Shown here one piece after another: positions 24,411 to 33,513 of a DNA stretch of 64,000 nt (positions are counted from its first letter, which is position 1; each line of letters begins with the position of its first letter). The notes under the pieces were generated by a model. It was not told the origin of the DNA, ran no database searches, and saw only the letters and a list, made by a program, of their open reading frames with translations. This stretch comes from an uncultured bacterium. GTDB lineage: Bacteria; Bacteroidota; Ignavibacteria; Kapaibacteriales; UBA4661. The position numbers and the translations under genes were made by a program. Location of the stretch: positions 1-64,000 of the forward strand of contig CALCNX010000122.1 in NCBI GenBank assembly GCA_937899715.1, in the 5' to 3' direction.

Positions 24411-26552
24411 TTATTTCCAAATTGATGTAAACGTCTCTTGGTCAATAGCGACGGAGTGCTTGACACGCAAGCCATCAAGCCACTTCTGGGTAAGCTCTTT
24501 TTGAACAGTATCTTGAAACTGCGCTGCAAAGTCGGGTATCGCTTCCTCAAAAGTTTTTTGCCGAACGGGAATCTGCGCGTTCATGCGGACAATACTCATT
24601 GCACCTTGGAACTTGAAAGGAGGTAAAATATCACCAATCTTGGAGCCGCGCTTTTTCAGTTCCGCAGGAATGGTGTATTCACTCGCTGGCATTGCGTCCC
24701 ACTTGCCTTTGCGCTCTTTGTAACCCGTGCGTTCGGTGTATTGTGCTGCAAGCGAATCAAAAAGAGACGGGCGGTTGCCGGATGCCTGCAAACGCTTGTA
24801 CAATGCTTGGGCAAGCGAGTCGGAAGCTACCCAAATCTCAGAAAAATCGAATAATTCTTGGGTCTTGAATTTTTCTTTTATTGGCTCGTGATAAGCGCGG
24901 GCACGGGCTGTGTCGAATTTCATTTTGCTCCAAATTTCTTGCTCTTCAATACGGAAAATGAGAATACCCTCTTGAAATTCTTTCATCAGAGCAGAAAATT
25001 CAGGGAAGTCCGATTCCAGCGTGCGCGTCAGAGCATCGGTAAGAGCAGCTTCGATAACTTTGTCAAGCGCCTGCGATATGCCTTGGCGTGTGAGCGAAAA
25101 GCCGCGTAAATCAGGACGTGTAAGTAAGGAATCGGCAAAACCGTTCACAGAAAGCATAAAACCATTAAATTTACAAACCGTTTCCTTGAGCAGCTTCGGA
25201 CTTAACTTCGCTTTCTGTGCGCTATCGAAGGCGGGACGAGTTGTGTCAACAGCAGTGAGAAACGCATCAAACGTTTTTGGGTTGAGCGTAAATTTTCGTG
25301 CTTTTTTCACAGAGTCAAAAAACACTTTTTTATCTGCTTCAAAGTGAACGCGTTTATAGAAACGCTTGATTTCTTCACGGTCATCGCCGCCGATTTTGGA
25401 AGAATCACGTCGCACGATATACATTCCATTGAACGTAGGAATCACGCCCGAAACATCACCATTTGTGCGCCCTTTTGCAAAAAGCCATTTTTCTACTTCT
25501 TCAGGGAATCGTGTACGCAAACCGTTCAAATATCCGGTTGTCTCGGTGTAATAACTTGGGAAAATCCCCCCGTATTGAGCGTAGGCATCTTCGGAAAATT
25601 TTTTCGCTGCTTCGGCAAAATCTAAACCACCCTTAATAAGACCAAGAACACTATCGGCGCGTTTAGCGGCGACAAGTGAATCCTGTGGGCTTGTCGGTAT
25701 TGGTACGTTGCTTTGGCGAGTAGGCGGCTTCACAATAATGTAGCGCCCACGCACCGCCACGCGCGGCTCCATTGCAAGCAATTTGAGAATGTAATAGCCC
25801 GAAACTGCAAGATTCGAGCGAATCGGCTTGGGATAGAGATCACCGACTTTCATCGTAAAAGCGGCACTCTCAATATCACGCAGAACGCGATCGCTTGTGA
25901 TAAGCGGCATTTCGCCCCCTGCATTGCGGAAATACTCGTCATCGCTTGAATCTTTCGCCATTTTCGTAAAATCTGCACCTTTTTTAAGGGCTTCCAGCAT
26001 AGACAATGTGCGCTTGTATGCCTGCGTTGTATCTACACCAAGAATTTTTGTAAAGATAAGTCCCACTTTGAACTGGAATTTCCGCCGTGCAAAGGATGTA
26101 TCCACACGTGGATTCACAATCGTTCGCTCAAAGAGATACGGAGCAGTTAGCGCAGCACGATTCTGGCGAATATCTTGTACTATTTCAGGTTTTTGGTCAA
26201 GCCCCCGCGCTTTTGCATCCAAAACCTTCAAGCGGTAATTGATGTACAAATTCAGGAAGTCACGCACACTATCGGCTGAAACATTCGACAAAACCAGCGT
26301 TTTGTTATTCACATTTTTGCGATAAGCATCTTCCAGTATTTTATAGGTGATGGTCTCTGAGCCAACCTTTGCTAAGATGGTTTTCCCATCTATCGGCTTT
26401 CCGCTTATCGGTTTTCCGCTTGCTTGCACTCCGGCTACGGGTTGTGCGATTGTAGAAAAAGGAACTGTAGCCATACCCAAGGCACACAGCAGAGAAAAGA
26501 CAAAAAACAACGGACGGTTATTGCGACGGTACATCATGGTGGTTGCGTTCAT
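24411..26552 (-). CDS. Large periplasmic parvulin-type PPIase
   Basis: Exported folding factor of 713 aa. A signal peptide (RPLFFVFSLLCALGMATVPFST, split over about residues 12-33) is followed by a short repeat, SGKPISGKPIDGKTI, then a SurA/PrsA-like N-terminal domain, parvulin-type segments (DFTKMAKDSSDDEYFRNAGG, DFAEAAKKFSEDAYAQYGG) and a long C-terminal part with a further PPIase-like stretch (KTFEEAIPDF). The start at 26552 is supported by an AAAGGAG site about 11 nt upstream. It leads the two-gene PPIase operon. Together they suggest heavy demand for outer-membrane protein folding. Confidence 0.8.
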   Translation of the reverse strand: MNATTMMYRRNNRPLFFVFSLLCALGMATVPFSTIAQPVAGVQASGKPISGKPIDGKTILAKVGSETITYKILEDAYRKNVNNKTLVLSNVSADSVRDFLNLYINYRLKVLDAKARGLDQKPEIVQDIRQNRAALTAPYLFERTIVNPRVDTSFARRKFQFKVGLIFTKILGVDTTQAYKRTLSMLEALKKGADFTKMAKDSSDDEYFRNAGGEMPLITSDRVLRDIESAAFTMKVGDLYPKPIRSNLAVSGYYILKLLAMEPRVAVRGRYIIVKPPTRQSNVPIPTSPQDSLVAAKRADSVLGLIKGGLDFAEAAKKFSEDAYAQYGGIFPSYYTETTGYLNGLRTRFPEEVEKWLFAKGRTNGDVSGVIPTFNGMYIVRRDSSKIGGDDREEIKRFYKRVHFEADKKVFFDSVKKARKFTLNPKTFDAFLTAVDTTRPAFDSAQKAKLSPKLLKETVCKFNGFMLSVNGFADSLLTRPDLRGFSLTRQGISQALDKVIEAALTDALTRTLESDFPEFSALMKEFQEGILIFRIEEQEIWSKMKFDTARARAYHEPIKEKFKTQELFDFSEIWVASDSLAQALYKRLQASGNRPSLFDSLAAQYTERTGYKERKGKWDAMPASEYTIPAELKKRGSKIGDILPPFKFQGAMSIVRMNAQIPVRQKTFEEAIPDFAAQFQDTVQKELTQKWLDGLRVKHSVAIDQETFTSIWK

Positions 26553-26719
26553 TACGAAAAATGCTCCTTTGTGAAACGGAAAGACAATCAAGACTACAAA
26601 AATCGTGAAGTTCTGCGTGATATGCAAATTACACGTGAGACTCTTTTAAGACTCTTTGGTAAAAAGAAAGGTTGAATGGGATGCGATGAGCACGTGGAAG
26701 TGTTCAGCCAATGTGAGCA

Positions 26720-27607
26720 TTAGTGCGCTTCAATCCATTCGGCAAGTTGCTTCCAGAGTGGAAGGCACGCTTCACGAAAATATCCAGAGTGACCAATGGA
26801 GTCAATGCCATACTCTTTCGGGTTGATATGCCGATGCGTCTGGCTATCTGCTTTCGCATAAAAGCGCATAAATGCTTCTGCCGCAGCGCCCGTTGCTACT
26901 ATGTCATCCGTAAAACTGAGCGCCAGAACATCACCGTGAAATTCATCGAAATAATTCGGGAAATGTCCGCGCTTGGGATGCAGCAAATATGCCCGCCGAC
27001 GGCTCCACCGCGACCATTCCAGCGCAACACCTTTGGGATAGTTTTCTCCTAAACCAAAAAACCGTGACGGAAAATAGGACAACAAATGTGATAATGCGGG
27101 CATAATAAATTGTATGAAAAGAAAATACCCACGCCGCCCCCACCAATGCCACAATCCCCAATAACTGTTCGGCACAGCAACCGTCACCAGCGAGGAAATG
27201 TAAGCGTTGTTGTGCGCAAAGCCCGGAATCTTTCCGCCCGCGCTGTGCCCGACAACCGTAAGTCTTTTTTCGGGGAATCGCTCGTGAACCCAGTCTAAAG
27301 CCGCGACACAATCCTTTTCACCCCATTCACTGATGCTTGTATCAAAATCTTGAATGGCAACCCGCAAAGAATCGCCGATGCCACGATAATCGTATGTAAT
27401 GACCGTAAAACCTTCGCCCGCAAGGAATGATGCGAACTTGTGATAATAGCCACGCTTCACACCTGTACCGGAATTGAGCAAAATGACATGGCGATTCGGC
27501 TTCAAGGGCGCATACACACTTGCTGCAAGCACATAGCCATCGGCGGCAGTTATGACGGTCTGTTCGGGTGAAATATGCTTTGAGGCTTGATGGGGTGAGG
27601 CTTTCAC
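26720..27607 (-). CDS. Alpha/beta hydrolase
   Basis: Cytoplasmic alpha/beta-fold hydrolase of about 295 aa, of the COG4757 type. The nucleophile elbow GHSAGG, the preceding VITYDYRGIGDS strand-loop, an acid residue region (SFTDD) and a late histidine in IGHSGYF make a plausible Ser-Asp-His triad. The GTG at 27607 is chosen because AAGGAG lies 9 nt before it; a TTG at 27628 would add seven residues. There is no signal peptide. The gene follows the channel-like gene by only 5-26 bp, so the two are translationally close. The substrate is unknown. Confidence 0.75.
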   Translation of the reverse strand: MKASPHQASKHISPEQTVITAADGYVLAASVYAPLKPNRHVILLNSGTGVKRGYYHKFASFLAGEGFTVITYDYRGIGDSLRVAIQDFDTSISEWGEKDCVAALDWVHERFPEKRLTVVGHSAGGKIPGFAHNNAYISSLVTVAVPNSYWGLWHWWGRRGYFLFIQFIMPALSHLLSYFPSRFFGLGENYPKGVALEWSRWSRRRAYLLHPKRGHFPNYFDEFHGDVLALSFTDDIVATGAAAEAFMRFYAKADSQTHRHINPKEYGIDSIGHSGYFREACLPLWKQLAEWIEAH

Positions 27608-27633
27608 AGATGTTTTCTCCTTCGGCAAAACGA

Positions 27634-28422
27634 TTATTCGTAGGGACTGGTGATAGATTGCTTGGGCGGTGCAGGCTTCGGTGTTTCTTCCGGTGGAGCA
27701 CCCGTTGGTAAGCCCAAAATACGTCCAATCAAAAACACTAAGTACAAATTACCAAATAACGACTCAATCACCGAAACATTGCGGACAAGGCGCGACATAT
27801 TGTCATAGCCCGCATCCACACCGCCCAGCGTAGCATAACTAAAATAGACACCACCCAAGTAACTCGCAAAACCAACGGGAATTTCCACACCAAACGTCCC
27901 GGGATTGAGAAGATTGAGCAAGTCGAAAATATCACCGAAAACAAAGCCAATCATCAGATAAACACACGCCGAACCCCAGAGTTTATCACTCGTTACGCCA
28001 CCACGCGCAAAAATATCACGTATGGACAACGAAATAACGTATCCTTGAATAATCGTCAGCGAAGTATGGATAAAAATGTAGAACGGACGCGGGTTGGGAA
28101 GCAGTCGTTGAAATGGATTCTCTCCCATTGCGCCCAGCACAAACAAGACCATGAGCCATGCCAGTGAGCCGCGCACGATGAGCATATTGCTTGTGAAATT
28201 TCGCATCATATCCCAAAGCAGCAGCAAATAAAAGCCCGCAAAAGCAATGAACAGCGTATAAACCCACTTCTGAATATCAACAAAGCCTATTCCCGCCAGC
28301 AAATCCTCCATCGTCATCAAAATCGTGATGACGGTAACTTGAATGATGACAATATTACGATAGTCCTTGAGCTTTTCGCGCTGAAGCGCCGCGGTGCTGA
28401 GTTGGCGTGTTAAGAAACTCAT
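27634..28422 (-). CDS. Ion-channel-like membrane protein with degenerate selectivity filter
   Basis: Integral membrane protein (262 aa) with about six predicted helices. The last pair frames a pore-loop-like segment: YFSYATLGGVDAGYDNM, then ESLFGNLYLVFLIGRILG. This matches the Ion_trans_2 (two-TM potassium channel) layout, in which YFSxxTLTTVGYGD precedes a helix E.L.G.LY...LI.RL. The filter TVGYG is replaced by LGGVDAG, so potassium selectivity is doubtful. The C-terminus is a Pro/Lys-rich cytoplasmic tail. It is grouped tightly with the downstream hydrolase gene and less so with the upstream cyclase gene. Confidence 0.65.
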   Translation of the reverse strand: MSFLTRQLSTAALQREKLKDYRNIVIIQVTVITILMTMEDLLAGIGFVDIQKWVYTLFIAFAGFYLLLLWDMMRNFTSNMLIVRGSLAWLMVLFVLGAMGENPFQRLLPNPRPFYIFIHTSLTIIQGYVISLSIRDIFARGGVTSDKLWGSACVYLMIGFVFGDIFDLLNLLNPGTFGVEIPVGFASYLGGVYFSYATLGGVDAGYDNMSRLVRNVSVIESLFGNLYLVFLIGRILGLPTGAPPEETPKPAPPKQSITSPYE

Positions 28423-28442
28423 AGCGTTTGTCCCACAAAAGG

Positions 28443-29210
28443 TTAAAGAATCGTGTACAAAACGGGCTTGCTCGGCGAGGCATCGCTTTCGATGCTGGCT
28501 ATCTGCAAGTTAAGAAAATATGTGCCATCCGGCACTGCGTCCGGCACAAAAATCATTTCGGTAATCGTGGCATCGAAGCGAGGCTCAAACACGGCATCAT
28601 CGGCGTATTGCCAAAATGCGTGATGAGCGGACAGTTTCCCACCATCATCTTCTCTATCCACCGACGGCAAATCAAGAAGGAAATGCCGCACACCACTTAC
28701 GGCAAGGGCTTCGGCAGCTTCGGGCGTGAGATAGGGCGGGTTAGCGCCAGAATATCGGCGAAAGGGCTTGTCGGCGCTGTTCGGAAGTGTACGCACAATG
28801 AGTGCAGATACATCCGTGTGCAAGCCCTTGACCGCTGCGCGAATCTGCTGTTCGGAAATGACTAAATCCTCACTTGCAAGGCGCTCTGGCTCTAATGAAA
28901 CAAGCGCAGCAACAGCATAAAAGCGCTTCAGTACTTGGTTAATCGTAATGCGCTCTTTGGTGATATGCCCGATGCACTCTGTGTGCGTACCGTTCCCATG
29001 CGGGTTCAGGAGCAGATTTTCGCAGTTACACGCTCCGCCTTCCGCCACACTTCCCACAAATCCGCCCGCACGAAATGGCGTAAACTCAGGCTGCTGAATA
29101 AAAAACGCATTCGGATTTGCCTCGCCGGAGCGCAAGGGAATACTGATGTCAAGCGGTTTCGAGAAATCCACTTGAAAAGAATTGTGTTCGGTTTGAATTG
29201 TTGCAAGCAT
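28443..29210 (-). CDS. Cyclase-family (kynurenine formamidase-like) hydrolase
   Basis: Metal-dependent hydrolase (255 aa) of the cyclase/KynB family. The metal-binding motif appears as NPHGNGTHTECIGH (family HxGTHxDxxxH), with a late acidic segment RFDATITEM. Members hydrolyse N-formylkynurenine or act on cyclic polyketides and isatin. No tryptophan-degradation genes are near, so the formamidase assignment is not supported beyond the fold. It is part of a minus-strand run after tgt (18 bp). Confidence 0.75.
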   Translation of the reverse strand: MLATIQTEHNSFQVDFSKPLDISIPLRSGEANPNAFFIQQPEFTPFRAGGFVGSVAEGGACNCENLLLNPHGNGTHTECIGHITKERITINQVLKRFYAVAALVSLEPERLASEDLVISEQQIRAAVKGLHTDVSALIVRTLPNSADKPFRRYSGANPPYLTPEAAEALAVSGVRHFLLDLPSVDREDDGGKLSAHHAFWQYADDAVFEPRFDATITEMIFVPDAVPDGTYFLNLQIASIESDASPSKPVLYTIL

Positions 29211-29228
29211 ATAAAAATCATTGGAAAG

Positions 29229-30350
29229 TTACGAAGGATACCATTCACTCAAAAAATCCCGTCTCCACGCGCTATACGTTCCGGCGAGAATATGCTGCCG
29301 CGCCGTGCGCACAAGCCAAAGATAAAACGCAATGTTATGCTGCGAAGCCAGTTGCAGCGCCAAAATTTCGTCAGCAATGAATAAATGCCGCAAATACGCC
29401 CGCGAAAAATTCGCACTGGCATAATTCGTCAAGCCCGCATCTAGTGGCTCTTCGTCGAAGCGGTGCTTTGCATTGCGAAGATTGATGCGCCCTTTGGTCG
29501 TGAAAAGCTGCGCATTGCGGGCATTGCGCGTGGGCATAACGCAATCAAACATATCCACGCCGCGCTCGATGCACTCCAAGATATTCTGCGGTGTTCCAAC
29601 GCCCATCAGATAGCGTGGTTGCTCCTTTGGCATAAAGTCCGTCGAAAAATCAACAATATCGTACATGACATCCGCTTTCTCGCCCACCGCCAGCCCGCCT
29701 ATTGCATAGCCGTCAAAGCCAATCTCGCAGAGCGTTTCCAGCGATTCACGGCGCAAATCCTTGAAAACGCTGCCTTGCCCAATCCCGAAAGCGAATTGTC
29801 GTGCGCCGTAGCGCGGCTCGGTTGTTTCCAGCGCCGTTTTGCAACGCTGCGCCCAACGCATTGAGCGCTCCATCGAAGACTTGGCGTAGTCGTGCGTGGC
29901 AGGATAAGGCGTACACTCGTCCAGAAGCATCATAATATCGGAGCCGATGCAGCGCTGAATTTCCATCACACGCTCCGGCGAAAAAAAGTGTTTCGAGCCG
30001 TCAATATGGGACGAAAAAGCCGCGCCTTCCTCGCTCAACTTCATTATCTCTTTCAGGGAAAAAATCTGAAAGCCGCCGCTATCGGTCAGCACAGGCTTTT
30101 GCCAATTCATAAATTTGTGCAAGCCGCCCATTTTTGACAACACCTCTTCCGAAGGGCGCAAATACAGGTGATACGTGTTGCCCAAAATTATCTGTGCCCC
30201 TAATTCGACAAGTTCGCGCTGTTCAATGGCTTTAACCGTGCCTTGCGTCCCGACGGGCATAAAAATCGGCGTTTCGATAATGCCTCTGTCTGTGGTAATA
30301 CGCCCTGCGCGGGCTTTGGAATGAGGGTCTTGTGCTTCAAGTGTAAACAT
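29229..30350 (-). CDS. tgt: Queuine/preQ1 tRNA-ribosyltransferase
   Basis: Exchanges guanine 34 for preQ1 in tRNAs with GUN anticodons. The protein is 373 aa when started at MFTLEAQDPH (30350); the open frame upstream is discounted because the standard length is then restored. Seen: the active-site Asp in LTDSGGFQIFSL, the substrate loop GGLAVGE, and the nucleophile region FDCVMPTRNARN. The usual zinc ligands (CxCxxC before the RAYLRHL segment) are absent: the stretch reads PLDAGLTNYASANFSRAY. The following His is kept. It precedes the cyclase gene and follows the DUF92 fusion by 23 bp, so it belongs to the same transcript. Confidence 0.95.
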   Translation of the reverse strand: MFTLEAQDPHSKARAGRITTDRGIIETPIFMPVGTQGTVKAIEQRELVELGAQIILGNTYHLYLRPSEEVLSKMGGLHKFMNWQKPVLTDSGGFQIFSLKEIMKLSEEGAAFSSHIDGSKHFFSPERVMEIQRCIGSDIMMLLDECTPYPATHDYAKSSMERSMRWAQRCKTALETTEPRYGARQFAFGIGQGSVFKDLRRESLETLCEIGFDGYAIGGLAVGEKADVMYDIVDFSTDFMPKEQPRYLMGVGTPQNILECIERGVDMFDCVMPTRNARNAQLFTTKGRINLRNAKHRFDEEPLDAGLTNYASANFSRAYLRHLFIADEILALQLASQHNIAFYLWLVRTARQHILAGTYSAWRRDFLSEWYPS

Positions 30351-30373
30351 CATCAGAAAAATAATGGAGAAAT

Positions 30374-31699
30374 TCAGCCAAAGAATTGATAGGCGAACAT
30401 CGCAAGTAGCGCCCCGAAAAGCGTCGCCGTGAAGTTCACCGAGTGATTGGTCATTAGCCCACGACGTTGGAGAGTTGAACCCAGCACAGAATCCATGAGG
30501 TTTGCAGCCAGTCCCGTGCAAAGAATGAGGACTGTCCACATTCCCCAGCTACAACCAATGCTGAAAACAACCGCCACCAAAGCGCTTCCAAGCAATCCGA
30601 AGGCGAGACCTTCCAGACTAATAACGCCGTCTGTACCGCGAGTATCGGGCTTGAGCGTGAGAACGTTCAAAAAACGCTTTCCATAGAGCGTTCCGAACTC
30701 GGACGAAAACGTGTCTGATGTTGCTGTGGCAAGCGAAGCGGCAAGCATAATTTTGAACAGCATTGCATCATTCGGGAGCAGCCACGCCAGTACGCCACAA
30801 GCCGCCGCTACGCCGCCGTTCGAGAGCGCATGAACAACAGAGCGGATTCCATGATTTTCTTGCGCCGCGCCAAGAACTTGTTTTTCTGCAAAGCCCCAAC
30901 GTGAGGCAAACGAGCCGCCGGCAAAGAACACCAACAGCAGCCCTAAACACGTCCAGCCACCGCCCAGAAATATTGCAAAGGCACAAAGCCAGCCCGCAAC
31001 GCCACCCGCTATGTCAATTTTCCGAAGGGCGACGCTCACCAACGCAAAGATTGTGACCGCAAGCAAGCCGTAGAGCCAGTCGGATGGCATTGGTGGTAAA
31101 GGGAGCGTTATTGTCATGCCCACCCATGCGACGAGTGCTGAAGCCAGTGGAACAGCAATATTGTCATCCACGAAGCCTTCTTGCGATTCTGCCAATGCGC
31201 CTACGACGACTGCCGCCGCAATAATTCCCGTCCAAGTCTCTATGGATAAGCCTTCGCGTACATTTGGCGGCAAACACAGCATGACAAATAAGCACGTCAG
31301 CACAAAACCAACAACCACAAAACCCGTAAAACCTGACCATGTTTTGCTGCCATTCCACGGAAGCGCACGTGAGGGAACACCACGACCAATAATACTCGCA
31401 AAGCCGTCGCCGAACGCCATTGCGCCCCATGCAATTGCCATGACGACTTGATGTTTATGCCACACAAGACCAATAAGCAGTAGCACTGCCGGGTATGCCA
31501 GCAAACCGATGGAATAGCCTTGTTCTCGCTCCCGCTCACGCTCAAGCGCTCCTGCGGTAATGCGTTGTAGCAAAAAGATGTTGAACAAAAGCGCCAAGAA
31601 ACAAATTCCGTTCACCATCCACGGTTCGATACGCCCTATAAGAATCGCCCATGCTATCATGCTGACGTGGACGGCTTTGCGCTTGAGTTCGTTGGACAT
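30374..31699 (-). CDS. Phytol-kinase-like / DUF92 fusion membrane protein
   Basis: Membrane protein of 441 aa with about 12 helices and two family halves. Residues 1-190 resemble the dolichol/phytol kinase (VTE5-like) CTP-dependent family (LKRKAVHVSMIAWAIL, then AWGAMAFGDGFASIIGRG and KTWSGFTGF). Residues 210-441 match DUF92 (VTE6-like), with SNGGVAAACGVLAWL, AASLATATSDTFSSEFG and LGSTLQRRG. In plants VTE5 and VTE6 phosphorylate phytol in two steps, so one protein may carry out both steps on a prenyl alcohol; that is inference. The start at 31699 (MSNELKRKAVHV) is preferred over eight earlier codons. Confidence 0.8.
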   Translation of the reverse strand: MSNELKRKAVHVSMIAWAILIGRIEPWMVNGICFLALLFNIFLLQRITAGALEREREREQGYSIGLLAYPAVLLLIGLVWHKHQVVMAIAWGAMAFGDGFASIIGRGVPSRALPWNGSKTWSGFTGFVVVGFVLTCLFVMLCLPPNVREGLSIETWTGIIAAAVVVGALAESQEGFVDDNIAVPLASALVAWVGMTITLPLPPMPSDWLYGLLAVTIFALVSVALRKIDIAGGVAGWLCAFAIFLGGGWTCLGLLLVFFAGGSFASRWGFAEKQVLGAAQENHGIRSVVHALSNGGVAAACGVLAWLLPNDAMLFKIMLAASLATATSDTFSSEFGTLYGKRFLNVLTLKPDTRGTDGVISLEGLAFGLLGSALVAVVFSIGCSWGMWTVLILCTGLAANLMDSVLGSTLQRRGLMTNHSVNFTATLFGALLAMFAYQFFG

Positions 31700-31712
31700 A
31701 ATGAAGAAGGGT

Positions 31713-32405
31713 TTAGCGGACAAGAAGAGCGGTAAGGTCTACCAAAAGTGCATCCCCGACTGCGCTCACGGCTTCGCTCATCGCTGGAGCAATAGACGCG
31801 CCGCCATCACTTGCACGGCGAACGGTTTGCATATAGACTTTTTGAAGAAGAACGCTTGTTCTCCCGATAGAATCAAGGCGCTGCACTGTGCAGTGAATCC
31901 GCAGACTAACTATATTGCCTTCTTGTGCCGTCCCACGCGCCAAACACTCTGTTATGCGCCCTTCCAACTGCAAGCTCGGCACAACCGACGATGCAGGAGT
32001 AAACACGCCCTGTGTAAAAAAGCTACTTTGCTGCAAGCGATTAGTAATGTTTGCCGTGATAAGTTCTTGCGGTTCGCTTGTCCAGCGGTGATATTGCAGG
32101 GGCTGTGCTTCTGTGCCGCTTGCCATGACAATAATGTGGTCGGTATCGAACTCGCTGTCTATGGTGAAGGGTTTCACCAGCAAACCTTCTTGGACAGGCT
32201 TTGCGGCTTTCTGAACAGGCTTGTCTTCCAGACGATAATACGTTGTTTTGGGGTATTCGGTTTTAAGCGAAATACACGCGGTCGCACCTGCGAGCGGCAA
32301 AAGGAACATTGCGCTCAGAAGCAAGCGTTGAAGGGCATTAGAAAAGCGTGGTGTGCAAATGGAAGCAGGTAGTATCATGGTCAAAATTGGTAATTGTTTC
32401 TTCAT
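31713..32405 (-). CDS. ABC-type transport auxiliary lipoprotein (PqiC-like)
   Basis: Exported lipoprotein (230 aa). The signal ends with the lipobox AGATAC at about residue 44, and the mature part follows the PqiC/ABC auxiliary lipoprotein pattern (TTYYRLED near the start, the IVMASG and QYHRWTSEPQELITANITNRL segments, then VSLRIHCTVQRLD). These proteins link an MCE-type lipid transporter to the outer membrane. Its start overlaps the stop of the MlaD-like gene by 4 bp (ATGA), so the two are translationally coupled. Confidence 0.8.
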   Translation of the reverse strand: MKKQLPILTMILPASICTPRFSNALQRLLLSAMFLLPLAGATACISLKTEYPKTTYYRLEDKPVQKAAKPVQEGLLVKPFTIDSEFDTDHIIVMASGTEAQPLQYHRWTSEPQELITANITNRLQQSSFFTQGVFTPASSVVPSLQLEGRITECLARGTAQEGNIVSLRIHCTVQRLDSIGRTSVLLQKVYMQTVRRASDGGASIAPAMSEAVSAVGDALLVDLTALLVR

Positions 32406-33415
32406 TTTTCTTTCGGAGGAGGCTCGGCAAAAAGCAACTGCGAGGGGTTGTCGTTAATCATGCGCAAGGATTTACGCAGGTCGCGGTTCGTCGCTTTGAG
32501 TTCTTGAATGAGAATAGCAAGATTGCTGACGGAGTTGTCCGCACGGCGCGTGAGCGTCGTTACTGAGTTTTGAATACCAAGCATGGTCGTATCGTAGCGG
32601 CTAATGACCTTTTCGGTCTGCTTGGCAATTTGAATTTGGTCAATTTCTTTATCAACGCGATTGGTTACTTTTTCAAGTTGCTCTGCGGTACGCAGAAGGG
32701 TTTCGCTCATTAACACAAGGTTTTTCGAGGTTGCTTCTGCATCGTTCATCACATTGCCTGCTTTGTTGACAATTTTGGACGTGTCGAATGCCCCCACGAG
32801 CCTCCCCACGCCTTTCGAGGCAAGATTGGTGTTATGCAGAATTTCGGCAATTTCAGGATTCTCCATTGCCTGTGCAATAGAACGTAGCGCCCGCACGGAC
32901 TCGGCTGAAATACCGCGCGTGTCAATCGCCAGTACGTTATTCAACGCTTCGTTCAGGCTCACACGCAGTTCTTCGATAGAAGACGGAGCAGAGGGAATTA
33001 CGGGATGGTCAGGTTTGAAGGGCAGCGTGGGATGAATCCTCAACAAAGTAGGGTCAGCGGGATAAAAGAGCAACAAATACCGTGAACCGGCAATGCTTGC
33101 CATTTCAATTCTGAGGCGCATACTGTCGTCAATCGCTACGTTTTTGTTGATACGCACTGCTACTTCGATAAGTTTACCGTCATCCGCAAGCCGCAAACGC
33201 TGAATATTACCCACCGGAACACCTTGATATTTCACGGGCTGCCCCGCTTCTAAACCTTGCACGGACGTATCGAAGTAGGTGTTGAATTCTTTGTATTCCT
33301 GAAAAAACTTCGCTGCACCAAGCCAAAGCGTTAGCACAACAAGCACAGCAAAGCCGACCAGAACAAATGCGCCAATCATAAACGGGCTACTAACACGGCG
33401 TGTTGGGATGCTCAT
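32402..33415 (-). CDS. MlaD-family (MCE domain) lipid-transport protein
   Basis: Inner-membrane anchored protein (337 aa). One N-terminal helix (about residues 13-35, FMIGAFVLVGFAVLVVLTLW) precedes the MCE domain (about 40-115) with the typical DTSVQGLEAGQPVKYQGVPVG segment. A long helical, coiled-coil C-terminal part extends to residue 337, with heptad-rich segments such as ATSKNLVLMSETLLRTAEQL. MCE rings carry phospholipids across the periplasm. It sits between an ATPase gene and an auxiliary lipoprotein gene, the standard set minus the MlaE permease. Confidence 0.85.
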   Translation of the reverse strand: MSIPTRRVSSPFMIGAFVLVGFAVLVVLTLWLGAAKFFQEYKEFNTYFDTSVQGLEAGQPVKYQGVPVGNIQRLRLADDGKLIEVAVRINKNVAIDDSMRLRIEMASIAGSRYLLLFYPADPTLLRIHPTLPFKPDHPVIPSAPSSIEELRVSLNEALNNVLAIDTRGISAESVRALRSIAQAMENPEIAEILHNTNLASKGVGRLVGAFDTSKIVNKAGNVMNDAEATSKNLVLMSETLLRTAEQLEKVTNRVDKEIDQIQIAKQTEKVISRYDTTMLGIQNSVTTLTRRADNSVSNLAILIQELKATNRDLRKSLRMINDNPSQLLFAEPPPKEK

Positions 33416-33513
33416 ATCGAAATGTTGAGTGATAAATACTGAATGATGACTGTTGAGTATTTGAGCGCAGGATTTTACAAACTCGCTAATCGCTCTGCAA
33501 CTCGTTTTGGCGC

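Noticed and set aside
26386..26430. Short repeat (SGKPISGKPIDGKTI coding region) as a CRISPR-like or phase-variable repeat
   Set aside because: Only two to three imperfect in-frame units; no homopolymer or unit able to shift the frame.
31560..32372. 270-codon plus-strand frame over the lipoprotein gene
   Set aside because: Antisense shadow of the lipoprotein and DUF92 genes, cysteine-rich noise translation.
33415..33513. Intergenic TGTTGAGT-rich stretch as another copy of the inverted repeat at 10479-10599
   Set aside because: Shares only an 11-bp string and has no second arm; kept as a weak hint only.
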